A DNA stretch of 64,000 nt from Arenicola marina (lineage: Eukaryota > Annelida > Polychaeta > Arenicolidae): the NCBI GenBank assembly GCA_964019135.1, contig OZ025249.1:6436039-6500038 (forward strand), written 5' to 3'. Of this stretch, positions 25,901 to 37,302 are shown piece after piece. How positions within the stretch are numbered: the stretch's first letter is position 1; each line of letters begins with the position of its first letter. The position numbers were made by a program, and so were the translations under genes. The notes beneath the pieces were generated by a model. It had not been told where the DNA came from and did no database searches. It saw nothing but the letters and a program-made list of their open reading frames with translations.

Positions 25901-28900
25901 TCGCTGTGAGTCGATGGCTGTCTGTGGGGGGCTCGCCGTGAGTCGATGGCTGTCTGTGGGGGGCTCGCCGTGAGTCGATGGATGTCTGTGGGGGGCTCGC
26001 TGTGAGTCGATGGCTGTCTGTGGGGGGCTCGCCGTGAGTCGATGGCTGTCTGTGGGGGGCTCGCCGTGAGTCGATGGCTGTCTGTGGGGGGCTCGCCGTG
26101 AGTCGATGGCTGTCTGTGGGGGGCTCTCCGTGAGTCGATGGCTGTCTGTGGGGGGCTCGCTGTGAGTTGATGGTTGTCTGTGGGGGGCTCGCTGTGAGTC
26201 GATGGCTGTCTATGGGGGGCTCGCTGTGAGTTGATGGCTCTTCTGTGGGGGGCTCGCCGTGAGTCGATGGCTGTCTATGGGGGGCTCGCCGTGAGGCGAT
26301 GGCTGTCTGTGGGGGGCTCACTGTGAGTCGATGGCTGTCTGTGGGGGGCTCGCCGTGAGTCGATGGCTGTCTGTGGGGGGCTCGCTGTGAGTTGATGGCT
26401 GTCTGTGGGAGGCTCGCCGTGAGTTGATGGCTGTCTGTGGGGGGCTCTCCGTGAGTCGATGGCTGTCTGTGGGGGGCTCGCTGTGAGTTGATGGCTGTCT
26501 GTGGGGGGCTCGCTGTGAGTCGATGGCTGTCTATGGGGGGCTCGCTGTGAGTTGATGGCTGTCTGTGGGGGGCTCGCCGTGAGTCGATGGCTGTCTGTGG
26601 GGGGCTCGCTGTGAGTCGATGGCTGTCTGTGGGGGGCTCGCCGTGAGTCGATGGCTGTCTGTGGGGGGCTCACTGTGAGTCGATGGCTGTCTGTGGGGGG
26701 CTCGCCGTGAGTCGATGGCTGTCTGTGGGGGGCTCGCCGTGAGTCGATGGCTGTCTGTGGGGGCTCGCCGTGAGTCGATGGCTGTCTGTGGGGGGCTCGC
26801 CGTGAGTCGGTGGCTGTCTGTGGGGGGCTCGCTGTGAGTCGATGGCTGTCTGTGGGGGGCTCGCTGGGAGTCGATAGATGTCTGTGGGGGGCTCGCCGTG
26901 AGTCGATGGATGTCTGTGGGGGGCTCGCTGTGAGTCGATGGCTATCTGTGGGGGGCTCGCCGTGAGTCGATGGCTGTCTGTGGGGGGCTCGCCGTGAGTC
27001 GATGGCTGTCTGTGGGGGGCTCGCCGTGAGTCGATGGCTGTCTGTGGGGGGCTCGCCGTGAGTCGATGGCTGTCTGTGGGGGGCTCGCCGTGAGTCGATG
27101 GCTGTCTGTGGGGGGCTCGCCGTGAGTCGATGGCTGTCTGTGGGGGGCTCGCCCTGAGTCGATGGCTGTCTGTGGGGGGCTCGCCGTGAGTCGATGGCTG
27201 TCTGTGGGGGGCTCGCCCTGAGTCGATGGCTGTCTGTGGGGGGCTCGCCGTGAGTCGATGGCTGTCTGTGGGGGGCTCGCCGTGAGTCGATGGCTGTCTG
27301 TGGGGGGCTCGCCCTGAGTCGATGGCTGTCTGTGGGGGGCTCGCCGTGAGTCGATGGCTGTCTGTGGGGGGCTCGCCGTGAGTCGATGGCTGTCTGTGGG
27401 GGGCTCGCCGTGAGTCGATGGCTGTCTGTGGGGGGCTCGCCGTGAGTCGATGGATGTCTGTGGGGGGCTCGCCGTGAGTCGATGGCTGTCTGTGGGGGGC
27501 TCGCCTTGAGTCGATGGCTGTCTGTGGGGGGCTCGCTGTGAGTCGATGGCTGTCTGTGGGGGGCTCGCTGTGAGTCGATGGCTGTCTGTGGGGGGCTCGC
27601 CTTGAGTCGATGGCTGTCTGTGGGGGGCTCGCCGTGAGTCGATGGCTGTCTGTGGGGGGCTCGCCGTGAGTCGATGGCTGTCTGTGGGGGGCTCGCTGTG
27701 AGTCGATGGCTGTCTGTGGGGGGGCTCGCCGTGAGTCGATGGCTGTCTGTGGGGGGCTCGCCGTGAGTCGATGGCTGTCTGTGGGGGGCTCGCCTTGAGT
27801 CGATGGCTGTCTGTGGGGGGCTCGCCCAGAGTCGATGGATGTCTGTGTGGGGCTCGCCGTGAGTCGATGGATGTCTGTGGGGGGCTCGCCGTGAGTCGAT
27901 GGCTGTCTGTGGGGGGCTCGCTGTGAGTTGATGGCTGTCTGTGGGGGGCTCGCTGTGAGTCGATGGCTGTCTGTGGGGGGCTCGCTGTGAGTTGATGGCT
28001 GTCTGTGGGGGGCTCGCCGTGAGTCGATGGCTGTCTGTGGGGGGCTCGCCGTGAGTCGATGGCTGTCTGTGGGGGGCTCGCTGTGAGTTGATGGCTGTCT
28101 GTGGGGGGCTCGCCGTGAGTCGATGGCTGTCTGTGGGGGCTCGCCGTGAGTCGATGGCTGTCTGTGGGGGGCTCGCCGTGAGTCGATGGCTGTCTGTGGG
28201 GGGCTCGCCGTGAGTCGATGGCTGTCTGTGGGGGGCTCGCCGTGAGTCGATGGCTGTCTGTGGGGGGCTCGCCTTGAGTCGATGGCTGTCTGTGGGGGGC
28301 TCGCTGTGAGTCGATGGCTGTCTGTGGGGGGCTCGCCTTGAGTCGATGGCTGTCTGTGGGGGGCTCGCCGTGAGTCGATGGCTGTCTGTGGGGGGCTCGC
28401 CGTGAGTCGATGGCTGTCTATGGGGGGCTCGCCGTGAGTCGATGGCTGTCTGTGGGGGGCTCGCCGTGAGTCGATGGCTGTCTGTGGGGGGCTCGCCGTG
28501 AGTCGATGGCTGTCTGTGGGGGGCTCGCCGTGAGTCGATGGCTGTCTGTGGGGGGCTCGCCGTGAGTCGATGGCTGTCTGTGGGGGGCTCGCCGTGAGTC
28601 GATGGCTGTCTGTGGGGGGCTCGCCGTGAGTCGATGGCTGTCTGTGGGGGGCTCGCCGTGAGTCGATGGCTGTCTGTGGGGGGCTCGCCGTGAGTCGATG
28701 GCTGTCTGTGGGGGGCTCGCCTTGAGTCGATGGCTGTCTGTGGGGGGCTCGCCTTGAGTCGATGGCTGTCTGTGGGGGGCTCGCCCTGAGTCGATGGCTG
28801 TCTGTGGGGGGCTCGCCGTGAGTCGATGGCTGTCTGTGGGGGGCTCGCCTTGAGTCGATGGCTGTCTGTGGGGGGCTCGCTGTGAGTCGATGGCTGTCTG

Positions 28901-30127
28901 TGGGGGGCTCGCCGTGAGTCGATGGCTGTCTGTGGGGGGCTCGCCGTGAGTCGATGGCTGTCTGTGGGGGGCTCGCCGTGAGTCGATGGCTGTCTGTGGG
29001 GGGCTCGCCGTGAGTCGATGGCTGTCTGTGGGGGCTCGCCGTGAGTCGATGGCTGTCTGTGGGGGGCTCGCCGTGAGTCGATGGCTGTCTGTGGGGGGCT
29101 CGCCGTGAGTCGATGGCTGTCTGTGGGGGGCTCGCCGTGAGTCGATGGCTGTCTGTGGGGGGCTCGCCTTGAGTCGATGGCTGTCTGTGGGGGGCTCGCT
29201 GTGAGTCGATGGCTGTCTGTGGGGGGCTCGCCTTGAGTCGATGGCTGTCTGTGGGGGGCTCGCCGTGAGTCGATGGCTGTCTGTGGGGGGCTCGCCGTGA
29301 GTCGATGGCTGTCTGTGGGGGGCTCGCCGTGAGTCGATGGCTGTCTGTGGGGGGCTCGCCGTGAGTCGATGGCTGTCTGTGGGGGGCTCGCCTTGAGTCG
29401 ATGGCTGTCTGTGGGGGGCTCGCTGTGAGTCGATGGCTGTCTGTGGGGGGCTCGCCTTGAGTCGATGGCTGTCTGTGGGGGGCTCGCCGTGAGTCGATGG
29501 CTGTCTGTGGGGGGCTCGCCGTGAGTCGATGGCTGTCTATGGGGGGCTCGCCGTGAGTCGATGGCTGTCTGTGGGGGGCTCGCCGTGAGTCGATGGCTGT
29601 CTGTGGGGGGCTCGCCGTGAGTCGATGGCTGTCTGTGGGGGGCTCGCCGTGAGTCGATGGCTGTCTGTGGGGGGCTCGCCGTGAGTCGATGGCTGTCTGT
29701 GGGGGGCTCGCCGTGAGTCGATGGCTGTCTGTGGGGGGCTCGCCGTGAGTCGATGGCTGTCTGTGGGGGGCTCGCCGTGAGTCGATGGCTGTCTGTGGGG
29801 GGCTCGCCGTGAGTCGATGGCTGTCTGTGGGGGGCTCGCCTTGAGTCGATGGCTGTCTGTGGGGGGCTCGCCTTGAGTCGATGGCTGTCTGTGGGGGGCT
29901 CGCCCTGAGTCGATGGCTGTCTGTGGGGGGCTCGCCGTGAGTCGATGGCTGTCTGTGGGGGGCTCGCCTTGAGTCGATGGCTGTCTGTGGGGGGCTCGCT
30001 GTGAGTCGATGGCTGTCTGTGGGGGGCTCGCCGTGAGTCGATGGCTGTCTGTGGGGGGCTCGCCGTGAGTCGATGGCTGTCTGTGGGGGGCTCGCCGTGA
30101 GTAGATGGCTGTCTGTGGGGGCTCTCC
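22912..30127. repeat. Minisatellite, 32-bp unit, about 225 copies (7.2 kb), with higher-order structure
   Basis: The basic unit contains tggctgtctgtggggggctc followed by gccgtgagtcga. Variants include cttgag, cctgag and ctgtgag for cgtgag, a missing G, tctat for tctgt, and gatg for ggctg. Ordered strings of variants repeat: the string beginning with cttgag at 28721 recurs at 29840, and the tctat unit at 28419 recurs at 29538, both 1,119 bp apart. That is 35 units less one deleted base. The left end (22912-23300) is the most uniform, while 24100-28100 is the most mixed. The minus strand has T almost only before C, so stop codons are rare there; this explains the minus-strand open frames of more than 1,100 codons. 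Confidence 0.98.
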
Positions 30128-30586
30128 GCCTCACGCACGGAGCACAACAGCCAGGATCGACCATTAAGACGATACGAATAACATGCAGAATCCTCTATAT
30201 CTATATCCGCTATATGTAGGTACTTAGAGTGAATTCCTTTCTTTATTCACCTGATACCGTGTGTTATTAAGCTTAGGCTGGTTCCCCGGCACTAACCGGG
30301 GGAAAGAAGCCCCACCTAGTGAATGAGAGATTTGCTCCCACGGACTCATTGTCGCCTCACGTACCTTGCTGAACCCAATCAGCCTACAGCCGGAAACGGT
30401 CTTAATACCCGGATGTCTGAGATGACAAGAAAACTGTACATTATTATTACATGCAATGTATGAAAGGGTTCCCCCAGCCACAAGCGCTCACAGCTGATGA
30501 TCATAATCAGTACTGTATGCGCCAAGAGTAAGCAATTCACAGCCCACTCACCTCACACTTCGACCCGCCTCACGCATGCATTAATC
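30128..30586. other. Unannotated sequence
   Basis: No recognised feature between the 32-bp array and the SINE cluster. Confidence 0.4.
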
Positions 30587-30951
30587 GGGGCCGGCCATTT
30601 AGCTCAGTCGGCTAGAGCGCTCGCATTGAGTGATCTGGTCACCTGAGAGCCTAACGGCACGTGGATCGATGGTTCGACCCCACTGTGCCCATGTTTGTGT
30701 GGTTGGTTGGTTGGTTATTCAGGACGCTTTAACCACTTTTGGTCATATCGCGTCAATGGGAGAAGGAAGGGAGAGTGGAGCCATGTCCCCGGGGGTAACC
30801 CCCTACTCTTTACGAAGAAAGACATGGGATCTTTATCCTGCGACCACACAGACATGGCCACAGCAGGGCTCGAACCACCGACCCACGTGCCGTTAGGCTC
30901 TCAGGTGTGTCTGTGTGGTTAAAGCGTCCTGAATATACAACCAACCAACCA
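30587..30951 (+). mobile_element. tRNA-derived SINE, family 1, copy B (plus orientation, split by a nested copy)
   Basis: The head runs from about 30587 to 30690 with a box A-like tagctcagtcggctagag and a box B-like ggttcgacccc. After gtgtggtt near 30700 it is interrupted by an antisense copy of the same family (30700-30906). It resumes at 30907 with tgtctgtgtggtt and the typical tail gaatatacaaccaaccaacc. The words tgtttgtgtggtt and tgtctgtgtggtt on the two sides look like a 13-bp target duplication with one mismatch. Compared with copy A, this copy lacks most of the body, as if deleted between two gtggt words. Confidence 0.8.
30700..30906 (-). mobile_element. tRNA-derived SINE, family 1, nested antisense copy
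   Basis: Reading on the minus strand, the tail, body and box B region are present (ggttcgagccc-like near 30873) and the element stops shortly after the tgagagcctaacggcacg block. The box A half of the head is therefore missing. This is the 5' truncation expected of target-primed reverse transcription. The insertion lies inside copy B. Confidence 0.78.
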
Positions 30952-31529
30952 ATCGGTTACGGTGCTGCTCTTTACCCCACAGTCGCCGCGGAGGGCAGTC
31001 ACTTCCTCAAACAGTCACGTGATAATTTACGGTGTGTAAGCAGGCACCCGATAAACACTATCGACTCCATGTGCAATTCAAAGGGGAAATGGCGTCACAG
31101 GATTTTTTTTGAAATTTGGCCAATGGTGAAAGATTGTTGGCGCTAGCGAAGCCCCCCCCCCCCCCCCCATTGGAGTCCTATTCAAGCCATCCCTCTCGGC
31201 TTGAAATTGTGGATGGCACACTACTTTGACGTGATGGCACTTTCGCCATCAACTGTAACCATGGCGATATAAACCTATTACTGTTCGGTATATAGTCGAA
31301 CACGTTTAACATGGGATCCTATGAAGATAATCTTCCTTCAATATGACGTACTTTCGTTTGGGCGATTTCGGTTTTCTTCACCATGGCGAGAGATGTTGAG
31401 GAGTACAAGAGACTTAGGGTATGCCACGGTACATGGTAGCCACGATACATGATAGCCACGTAGATACCACGTGACAGTTCACCGCCACCATAACGCCACA
31501 TTTCACCATGTTGTGACCACGTGGTGACT
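30952..31529. other. Unannotated sequence with a copy of a splice-acceptor region at its left edge
   Basis: Positions 30957-30998 match 46167-46208, the intron-exon junction of the gene further right, with about three mismatches in 42 bp. Beyond that the two loci do not match. The remainder has a C run at 31152-31168 and no recognised gene. Words such as ccacgtgg and caccatgttgtgacc near 31430-31525 may be degenerate first units of the next array. Confidence 0.5.
31152..31168. repeat. Poly-C tract (17 bp)
   Basis: Run of 17 C between otherwise mixed sequence. Confidence 0.9.
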
Positions 31530-33882
31530 ACTTACCGCCGTGTTGCCACCTTACCGCAGTGTTGTCACCTCACCGCGGTGTTGTCATCCTTACGCGGTGT
31601 TGTCACCTTACCACAGTTTTGTCATCTTACCGCAGTGTTGCCACCTTACCGCCGTGTTGCTACCTTACCGCAGAGTTGTCACCTCACCGCGGTGTTGTCA
31701 TCTTACCGCGGTATTGTCACCTTACCACAGTGTTGTCACCTTACCGCAGTGTTGCCATCTTACCGCGGTGTTGTCACCTTACCGCAGTGTTGCCATCTTA
31801 CCGCGGTGTTGCCACCTTACCACAGTGTTGTCAACTTACCGCAGTGTTGTCACCTTACCGCGGTGTTGTCACCTTACAGCGATGTTGTCATCTTACCGCG
31901 GTGTGGTCTTCTTACCGGTGTTGTCACCTTACCGCAAGGGTTGCCACCTTACCGCAGTGTTGTCACCTTACCACAGTGTTGTCATCTTACCGCGGTGTTG
32001 TCACCTTACCGCAGTGTTGTCACCTCATCGCGGGGTTGTCACCTCACCGCAGTGTTTTCACCTTACAGCGATGTTGTCATCTTACCGCAGTGTTGTCAGC
32101 TTACCGCAGTGTTGTCACCTTACCGCAGTGTTGTCACCTTACCGCAGTGTTGTCACCTTACAGCCGTGTTGTCATCTTACCGCGGTGTTGTCTTCTTAGC
32201 GCAGTGTTGTCACCTTATCACAGTGTTGTCACCTTACCGTAGTGTTTTCATCTTACCGCAGTGTTGTCAACTTAGCGCAGTGTTGTCACCTTACTGCAGT
32301 GTTGTTGCCTTACCGCAGTGTGGTCACCTTACAGCAGTGTTGTCACCCTACTATAGAGTTCTCACCTTACCGCAGTGGTGTCAACTTACCGCAGTGTTGT
32401 CACCTTACCACAGAGTTATTACCTTACCACAGTGTTGTCATCTTACCGCAGTGTTGTCACCTTACCGCAGTGTTGTCGCCTTACCGCAGTGTTGCCACCT
32501 TACGGCAGTGTTGTCACCTTTCAGCAGTAATGCCACCTTACCGCAGTGTTGTCCCCTTACCGCAGTGTTGTCACATTACCGCCGTGTTGTCACGTTACCG
32601 CAGTCTTGTCGCCTTACTACAGTGTTGTCTCCTTACTGCAAGGTTGTCACCTTACCGCAGTGTTGTCACCTTTCAGCAGTGTGGTCACCTTACCACAATG
32701 CTGTCACCTTACCGCAGTGTTGTCACATTACCGCCGTGTTGTCACATTACCGCCGTGTTATCACTTTACCGCAGTCTTGTCAGCTTACTGCAATGTTGCC
32801 ACTTTACCGCAGTGTTGTCACCTTACCGCAGTGTTGTCACCTTACCGCAGTGTTATCACCCCACCGCAGTGTTGTTACCTTACCACACTGTTGTCACCTT
32901 TCAGCAGTGTGGTCACCATACCACAGTGTTGTCACCTTACCGCAGTGTTGTCACCTTACCGCAGTGTTGTCACCTTATCACAGTGTTGTCACCTTTCCAC
33001 AGTGTTGTCACCTTACCACAGGGTTGTCTCCTTACTGCAGTGTGGTCACCATACCACAGTTTTGTCACCTTACCGCAGTGTTGTCTCCTTTCTACAATGT
33101 TGTCATATTACCGCAGTGTTGTCACCTTACCGCAGTGTTGTCACCTTACCGCAGTGTTGTCACCTTACCGCAGTGTTGTCACCTTACCACAGTGTTGTCA
33201 CCTTACCACAGTGTTGTCTCCTTACTGCAATGTTGTCACCTTACCGCAGTGTTGTCATCTTTCAGCAGTGTGGTCACCTTACCACTGTGTTGTCACCTTA
33301 CCGCAGTGTTGTCTCCTTACTACAATGATGTCACTTTACCGCAATGTTGTCACCTTACCGCCGTGTTGTCACCTTACCGCAGTCCTGTCACCTTACCGCA
33401 GTGTTGTCACCTCACCACAGTGGTGTATATTTACTGCAATGTTGTCACCTTACCGCAGTGTTGTTACCTTACAGCAGTGTTGTCACGTTACTGCAGTGTT
33501 GTCACATTACCACAGTGTTGTCACCTTACCGTAGTGTTGTCACCTTACCACAGTGTTGTCACCTTACCACAGCGTTGTCACCATACCACAGTGTTGTCTC
33601 CTTACTGTAATGTTGTCACCTTACCGCAGTGTTGTTACCTTACATCAGTGTTGTCACCTTACCGCAGTGTTGTTACCTTACAGCAGTGTTGTCACCTTAC
33701 CGCAGTGTTGTCACCTTATAGCAGTGTTGTCGCCTTACCACAGTGTTGTCACATTACCACAATGGTGTCACCTTACCGCAGTGTTGTCACATTACCACAA
33801 TGTTGTCACCTTACCACAGTTTTGTCACCTTACCACAGTTTTGTCACCTTACCACAGTGTTGGTACCTCGCCGCAGTGTTGG
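31530..33882. repeat. Minisatellite, 19-bp unit, about 124 copies (2.35 kb)
   Basis: The commonest unit is tgttgtcaccttaccgcag. Units are more diverged than in the other large arrays: catctt, cacagt, tgccacc and cagcagt variants are all common. The left third has many cgcggtg units and the right two thirds have cgcagtg or cacagtg. The unit shares its length with the array at 2369-6649 but not its sequence. Plus-strand frames of up to 807 codons are open because each T in the unit starts TGT, TTG, TCA, TTA or TAC, never a stop. Confidence 0.97.
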
Positions 33883-34238
33883 GAATAGTTCAAACCCAGA
33901 AGACTAAATTTAATCCCACGCTTAGGTCATTTTATCAGAAATAGGTCCGGATCAGAAGTGGTTTAAAGCTAGGGCTGGAGTAGACCAAAGGATCGTAAAG
34001 CGGCTTTAACAGTAAATGGCCTCGTATATGATGATTTTTAAAATACGTTTTCTTTGGACATGTACTTAACATACTCTCTGATCTTGTCAGCCCTTCAAGT
34101 AGTGCAAGGGCAGACCTCATGTTAGGAGATAAAGGAATAGCCGGTTCTTATGTTCTTATGACTTACCAGTCAGCCCGGCAGGTCAGCTTCTTTACACAGC
34201 CTTGTGCACGTAATACATGTGCAGTTCATTCAGCATTG

Positions 34239-34276
<38 letters not shown>

Positions 34277-34547
34277 TCATGCTTTTCGTTGGGCAAATTT
34301 TTGTGTAAACAGCGTTTCATAAACCATTCTTTCAATTAAAATATAAACCGTGCATTGTGACAACACCATACGCCCACGGGGTAACGATCCTACCCCGCCC
34401 CCACCACCAGCTGACGATAGTTCTCTCGCTGGGAAATATTTATTAAATTACAATAGCAGTAGTATAATCAACTAATAATGGAGGGCCTTCTTCTTCTGTG
34501 CATGTTATTGTCGACTTCCGTAAACCACATAACACAAACCACTCTGC
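33883..34547. other. Unannotated sequence with an AT microsatellite
   Basis: No gene seen. It contains the (AT)n tract listed separately and a C-rich patch near 34390-34410. Confidence 0.4.
34239..34277. repeat. AT dinucleotide microsatellite
   Basis: About 19 AT dinucleotides with one G interruption. Confidence 0.95.
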
Positions 34548-34924
34548 CGTGTGACAGCTTAGCGTAATCTGTGTGAAAGCTGAGCCTAATCCGTGTCACA
34601 TTTTATCGTAATCCGTGTGCCAGTTAACACAATCCGAGTGATAGTTAACGTAATGCTTGTGATAGTTAACGTAATACTTGTGACAGTTATCGCAATCCGT
34701 GACAGCTATCGCAATCCGTGTGATAGTTTATTGCAATCCGTGTGATAGTTTATCGCAATCCGTGTGATTGTTTATCACAATCCGTGTGATAGCTTATCGC
34801 AATCCGTGTGATATTTTATCGCAATCTGTGTGATAGTTTATCGCAATCCGTGTGATAGTTTATCACAATCCGTGTGATAGTTTATCGCAATGCGTGTGAT
34901 AGTTTATCACAATCCGTGTGAAAT
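34548..34924. repeat. Minisatellite, 22-bp unit, about 17 copies
   Basis: The core is gtgatagtttatcgcaatcc followed by gt. The left copies (34548-34690) are divergent, with tagcgtaatc and aacgtaatg words and length changes. Copies from 34730 on are nearly uniform, with atcac alternating with atcgc. The gradient suggests expansion from the right side. Confidence 0.93.
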
Positions 34925-35554
34925 CTCACCGGGATTTGAGCTGCGCTGATAAAGCTTCCAAGAGAGTTATATTTTATGTTCATGTATTTTTTCGCATCCC
35001 TGTCCCAGACCGAGTAAAACATGCTGACACTGAACGATAAAGGCGCCTCTCCCGATGCCGCCTCTGGTGATCAAGGAACCGCATTAGTCATTGATTTTCG
35101 ATGTGACTCGCCACTCGGTCTCCATTGACTGGGTCAGGAACACGCCAAATCGCCAACCCGGGCCGTTGGGTGCTGGTACCACGGGGCGGGACGTTTTATT
35201 CATAATCATACACTTGACATCCTAGTGATCGAACGAAACGAGGTATTTTTTCCCTTGATCCCCGTGGTATTATGGGCGGTATATCATTGCATATGTGGTG
35301 GGAAAATAATGGGCCAGTCAAATAAGCTGTGTGTTGTCAGAGCTTACCTCTGTTTGGGCAATCGATATCGTTTGTTTTTTCTGTCTCGGTCCCTGGGTGT
35401 AACACCCACCCGGATACTTTTTCCATGATTTGGATCCCCCCCCCCCACCCCACCCCACCTCACCCCACCCCACCCACACACGCCTCTTCGCCCCCCGTCC
35501 AGCCCACTCCCGCCGCCCAAGGGGCCATAATGTGACGGGTTGAAGCTACTGTTT
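34925..35554. other. Unannotated sequence
   Basis: No gene recognised. 35436-35476 is a C tract running into a CCCCA-rich stretch. Confidence 0.4.
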
Positions 35555-35564
35555 TTACGGTAGT

Positions 35565-35700
35565 TCAACGGCGGTGGGGCGGTAGAGCTCTCGACATAAG
35601 ATTCATGGACAATTTACAGAGGTGCCCGTGGCCACATCGAGTGTTAAGGCACCCCAAGGGACGGTTTGGGTTCGAACCCCACCCGTCAAGCCCGGGTTTC
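35565..35700 (+). mobile_element. tRNA-like sequence, probable SINE head of a second family
   Basis: A box A-like ggcggtagagctctcgac lies near 35570, and a good box B, gggttcgaaccccacc, near 35668. They are about 100 bp apart, too far for an ordinary tRNA gene. The sequence between does not fold convincingly by eye. A tRNA-derived retroposon is the simplest reading. I see no second copy in this window with the same body. Confidence 0.5.
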
Positions 35701-35760
35701 TCGGCCACACCCAGCCTCGCATTATTCTTCAATGCAATGAATTTAGTTATTCGCCAAACT

Positions 35761-37199
35761 CGCCAGCAAAGTTTTAGCAATAATCACCAGAATGAGATTT
35801 TCAATCCTCGCCAGAAGGTCGTTGGCAATACTGGCCAGAAAGTTACTGGTCCCACTCGCCAGAAAGTTACTGGTCCCACTCGCCAGAAAGTTACTGGTCC
35901 CACTCGCCAGAAAGTTACTGGTCCCACTCGCCAGAAAGTTACTGGTCCCACTCGCCAGAAAGTTACTGGTCCCACTCGCCAGAAAGTTACTGGTCCCACT
36001 CGCCAGAAAGTTACTGATCCCACTCGCCAGAAAGTTACTGGTCCCACTCGCCAGAAAGTTACTGGTCCCACTCGCCAGAAAGTTACTGGTCCCACTCGCC
36101 AGAAAGTTACTGGTCCCACTCGCCAGAAAGTTACTGGTCCCACTCGCCAGAAAGTTACTGGTCCCACTCGCCAGATAGTTACTGGTCCCACTCGCCAGAA
36201 AGTAACTGGTCCCACTCGCCAGAAAGTTACTGGTCCCACTCGCCAGAAAGTTACTGGTCCCACTTGCCAGAAAGTTACTGGTCCCACTCGCCAGAAAGTT
36301 ACTGGTCCCACTCGCCAGATAGTTACTGGTCCCACTCGCCAGAAAGTTACTGGTCCCACTCGCCAGAAAGTTACTGGTCCCACTCGCCAGATAGTTACTG
36401 GTCCCACTCGCCAGAAAGTTACTGGTCCCACTCGCCAGAAAGTTACTGGTCCCACTCGCCAGAAAGTTACTGGTCCCACTCGCCAGAAAGTTACTGGTCC
36501 CACTCGCCAGAAAGTTACTGGTCCCACTCGCCAGAAAGTTACTGGTCCCACTCGCCAGAAAGTTACTGGTCCCACTCGCCAGATAGTTACTGGTCCCACT
36601 CGCCAGAAAGTTACTGGTCCCACTCGCCAGATAGTTACTGGTCCCACTCGCCAGAAAGTTACTGGTCCCACTCGCCAGAAAGTTACTGGTCCCACTCGCC
36701 AGATAGTTACTGGTCCCACTCGCCAGAAAGTTACTGGTCCCACTCGCCAGAAAGTTACTGGACCCACTCGCCAGAAAGTTACTGGTCCCACTCGCCAGAA
36801 AGTTACTGGTCCCACTCGCCAGAAAGTTACTGGTCCCACTCGCCAGAAAGTTACTGGTCCCACTCGCCAGAAAGTTACTGGTCCCACTCGCCAGAAAGTT
36901 ACTGGTCCCACTCGCCAGAAAGTTACTGGTCCCACTCGCCAGAAAATTACTGGTCCCACTCGCGATCAAGTGATTGGCAATTCTCGCCAGACGGTTGTTG
37001 GCAATACTCGATAGAAGGTTGTTGGCCATACTAGCCAGAAGGTTGTTGGCAATTCTCGCCAGAAGGCTGTTGGCAATTCTCGCCAGACGGTTTTTGGCAA
37101 TACTAGCCAGAAGGCTGTTGGCAATTCTCGCTAGACGGTTGTTGGCAATACTAGCCAGAAGGTTGTTGGCAATACTCGCTGGAAGGTTTTTGACAACCC
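35761..37199. repeat. Minisatellite, 24-bp unit, about 60 copies (1.4 kb), uniform centre and diverged edges
   Basis: The centre (35832-36964) has about 47 almost identical units with the core cgccagaaagttactggtcc, and cgccagatag as the only common variant. Units on both edges (35761-35831 and 36965-37199) keep the 24-bp period but carry ggttgttggcaat in place of agttactggtccc. This is the pattern of an old array whose centre was homogenised later. The unit is a multiple of three, so frames are open in several directions (RQKVTGPT on plus). No coding evidence exists beyond that. Confidence 0.96.
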
Positions 37200-37302
37200 C
37201 TTCAAAACGTGGAGGAATAAAAAGTCATTAGTTCATTAACGTCTTTTTGCGTAATTATTTTTACCAATCCACCAGAATAACGTATTCCTACTACTACTTG
37301 CA

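Noticed and set aside
22908..30164. Minus-strand open frames of 1,137, 1,290 and 1,164 codons
   Set aside because: They are repeat translations in overlapping frames, and different frames over the same DNA are equally open. T is almost always followed by C on that strand, so stops are absent by composition.
30600..30690. Functional tRNA gene
   Set aside because: Box A and box B are too far apart and the acceptor stem does not pair. The sequence is the head of a SINE family found three or more times here.
31530..33882. Common origin of the two 19-bp arrays (2369-6649 and 31530-33882)
   Set aside because: Only the unit length is shared. The best alignment in either orientation leaves many mismatches, no better than chance for such biased sequences.
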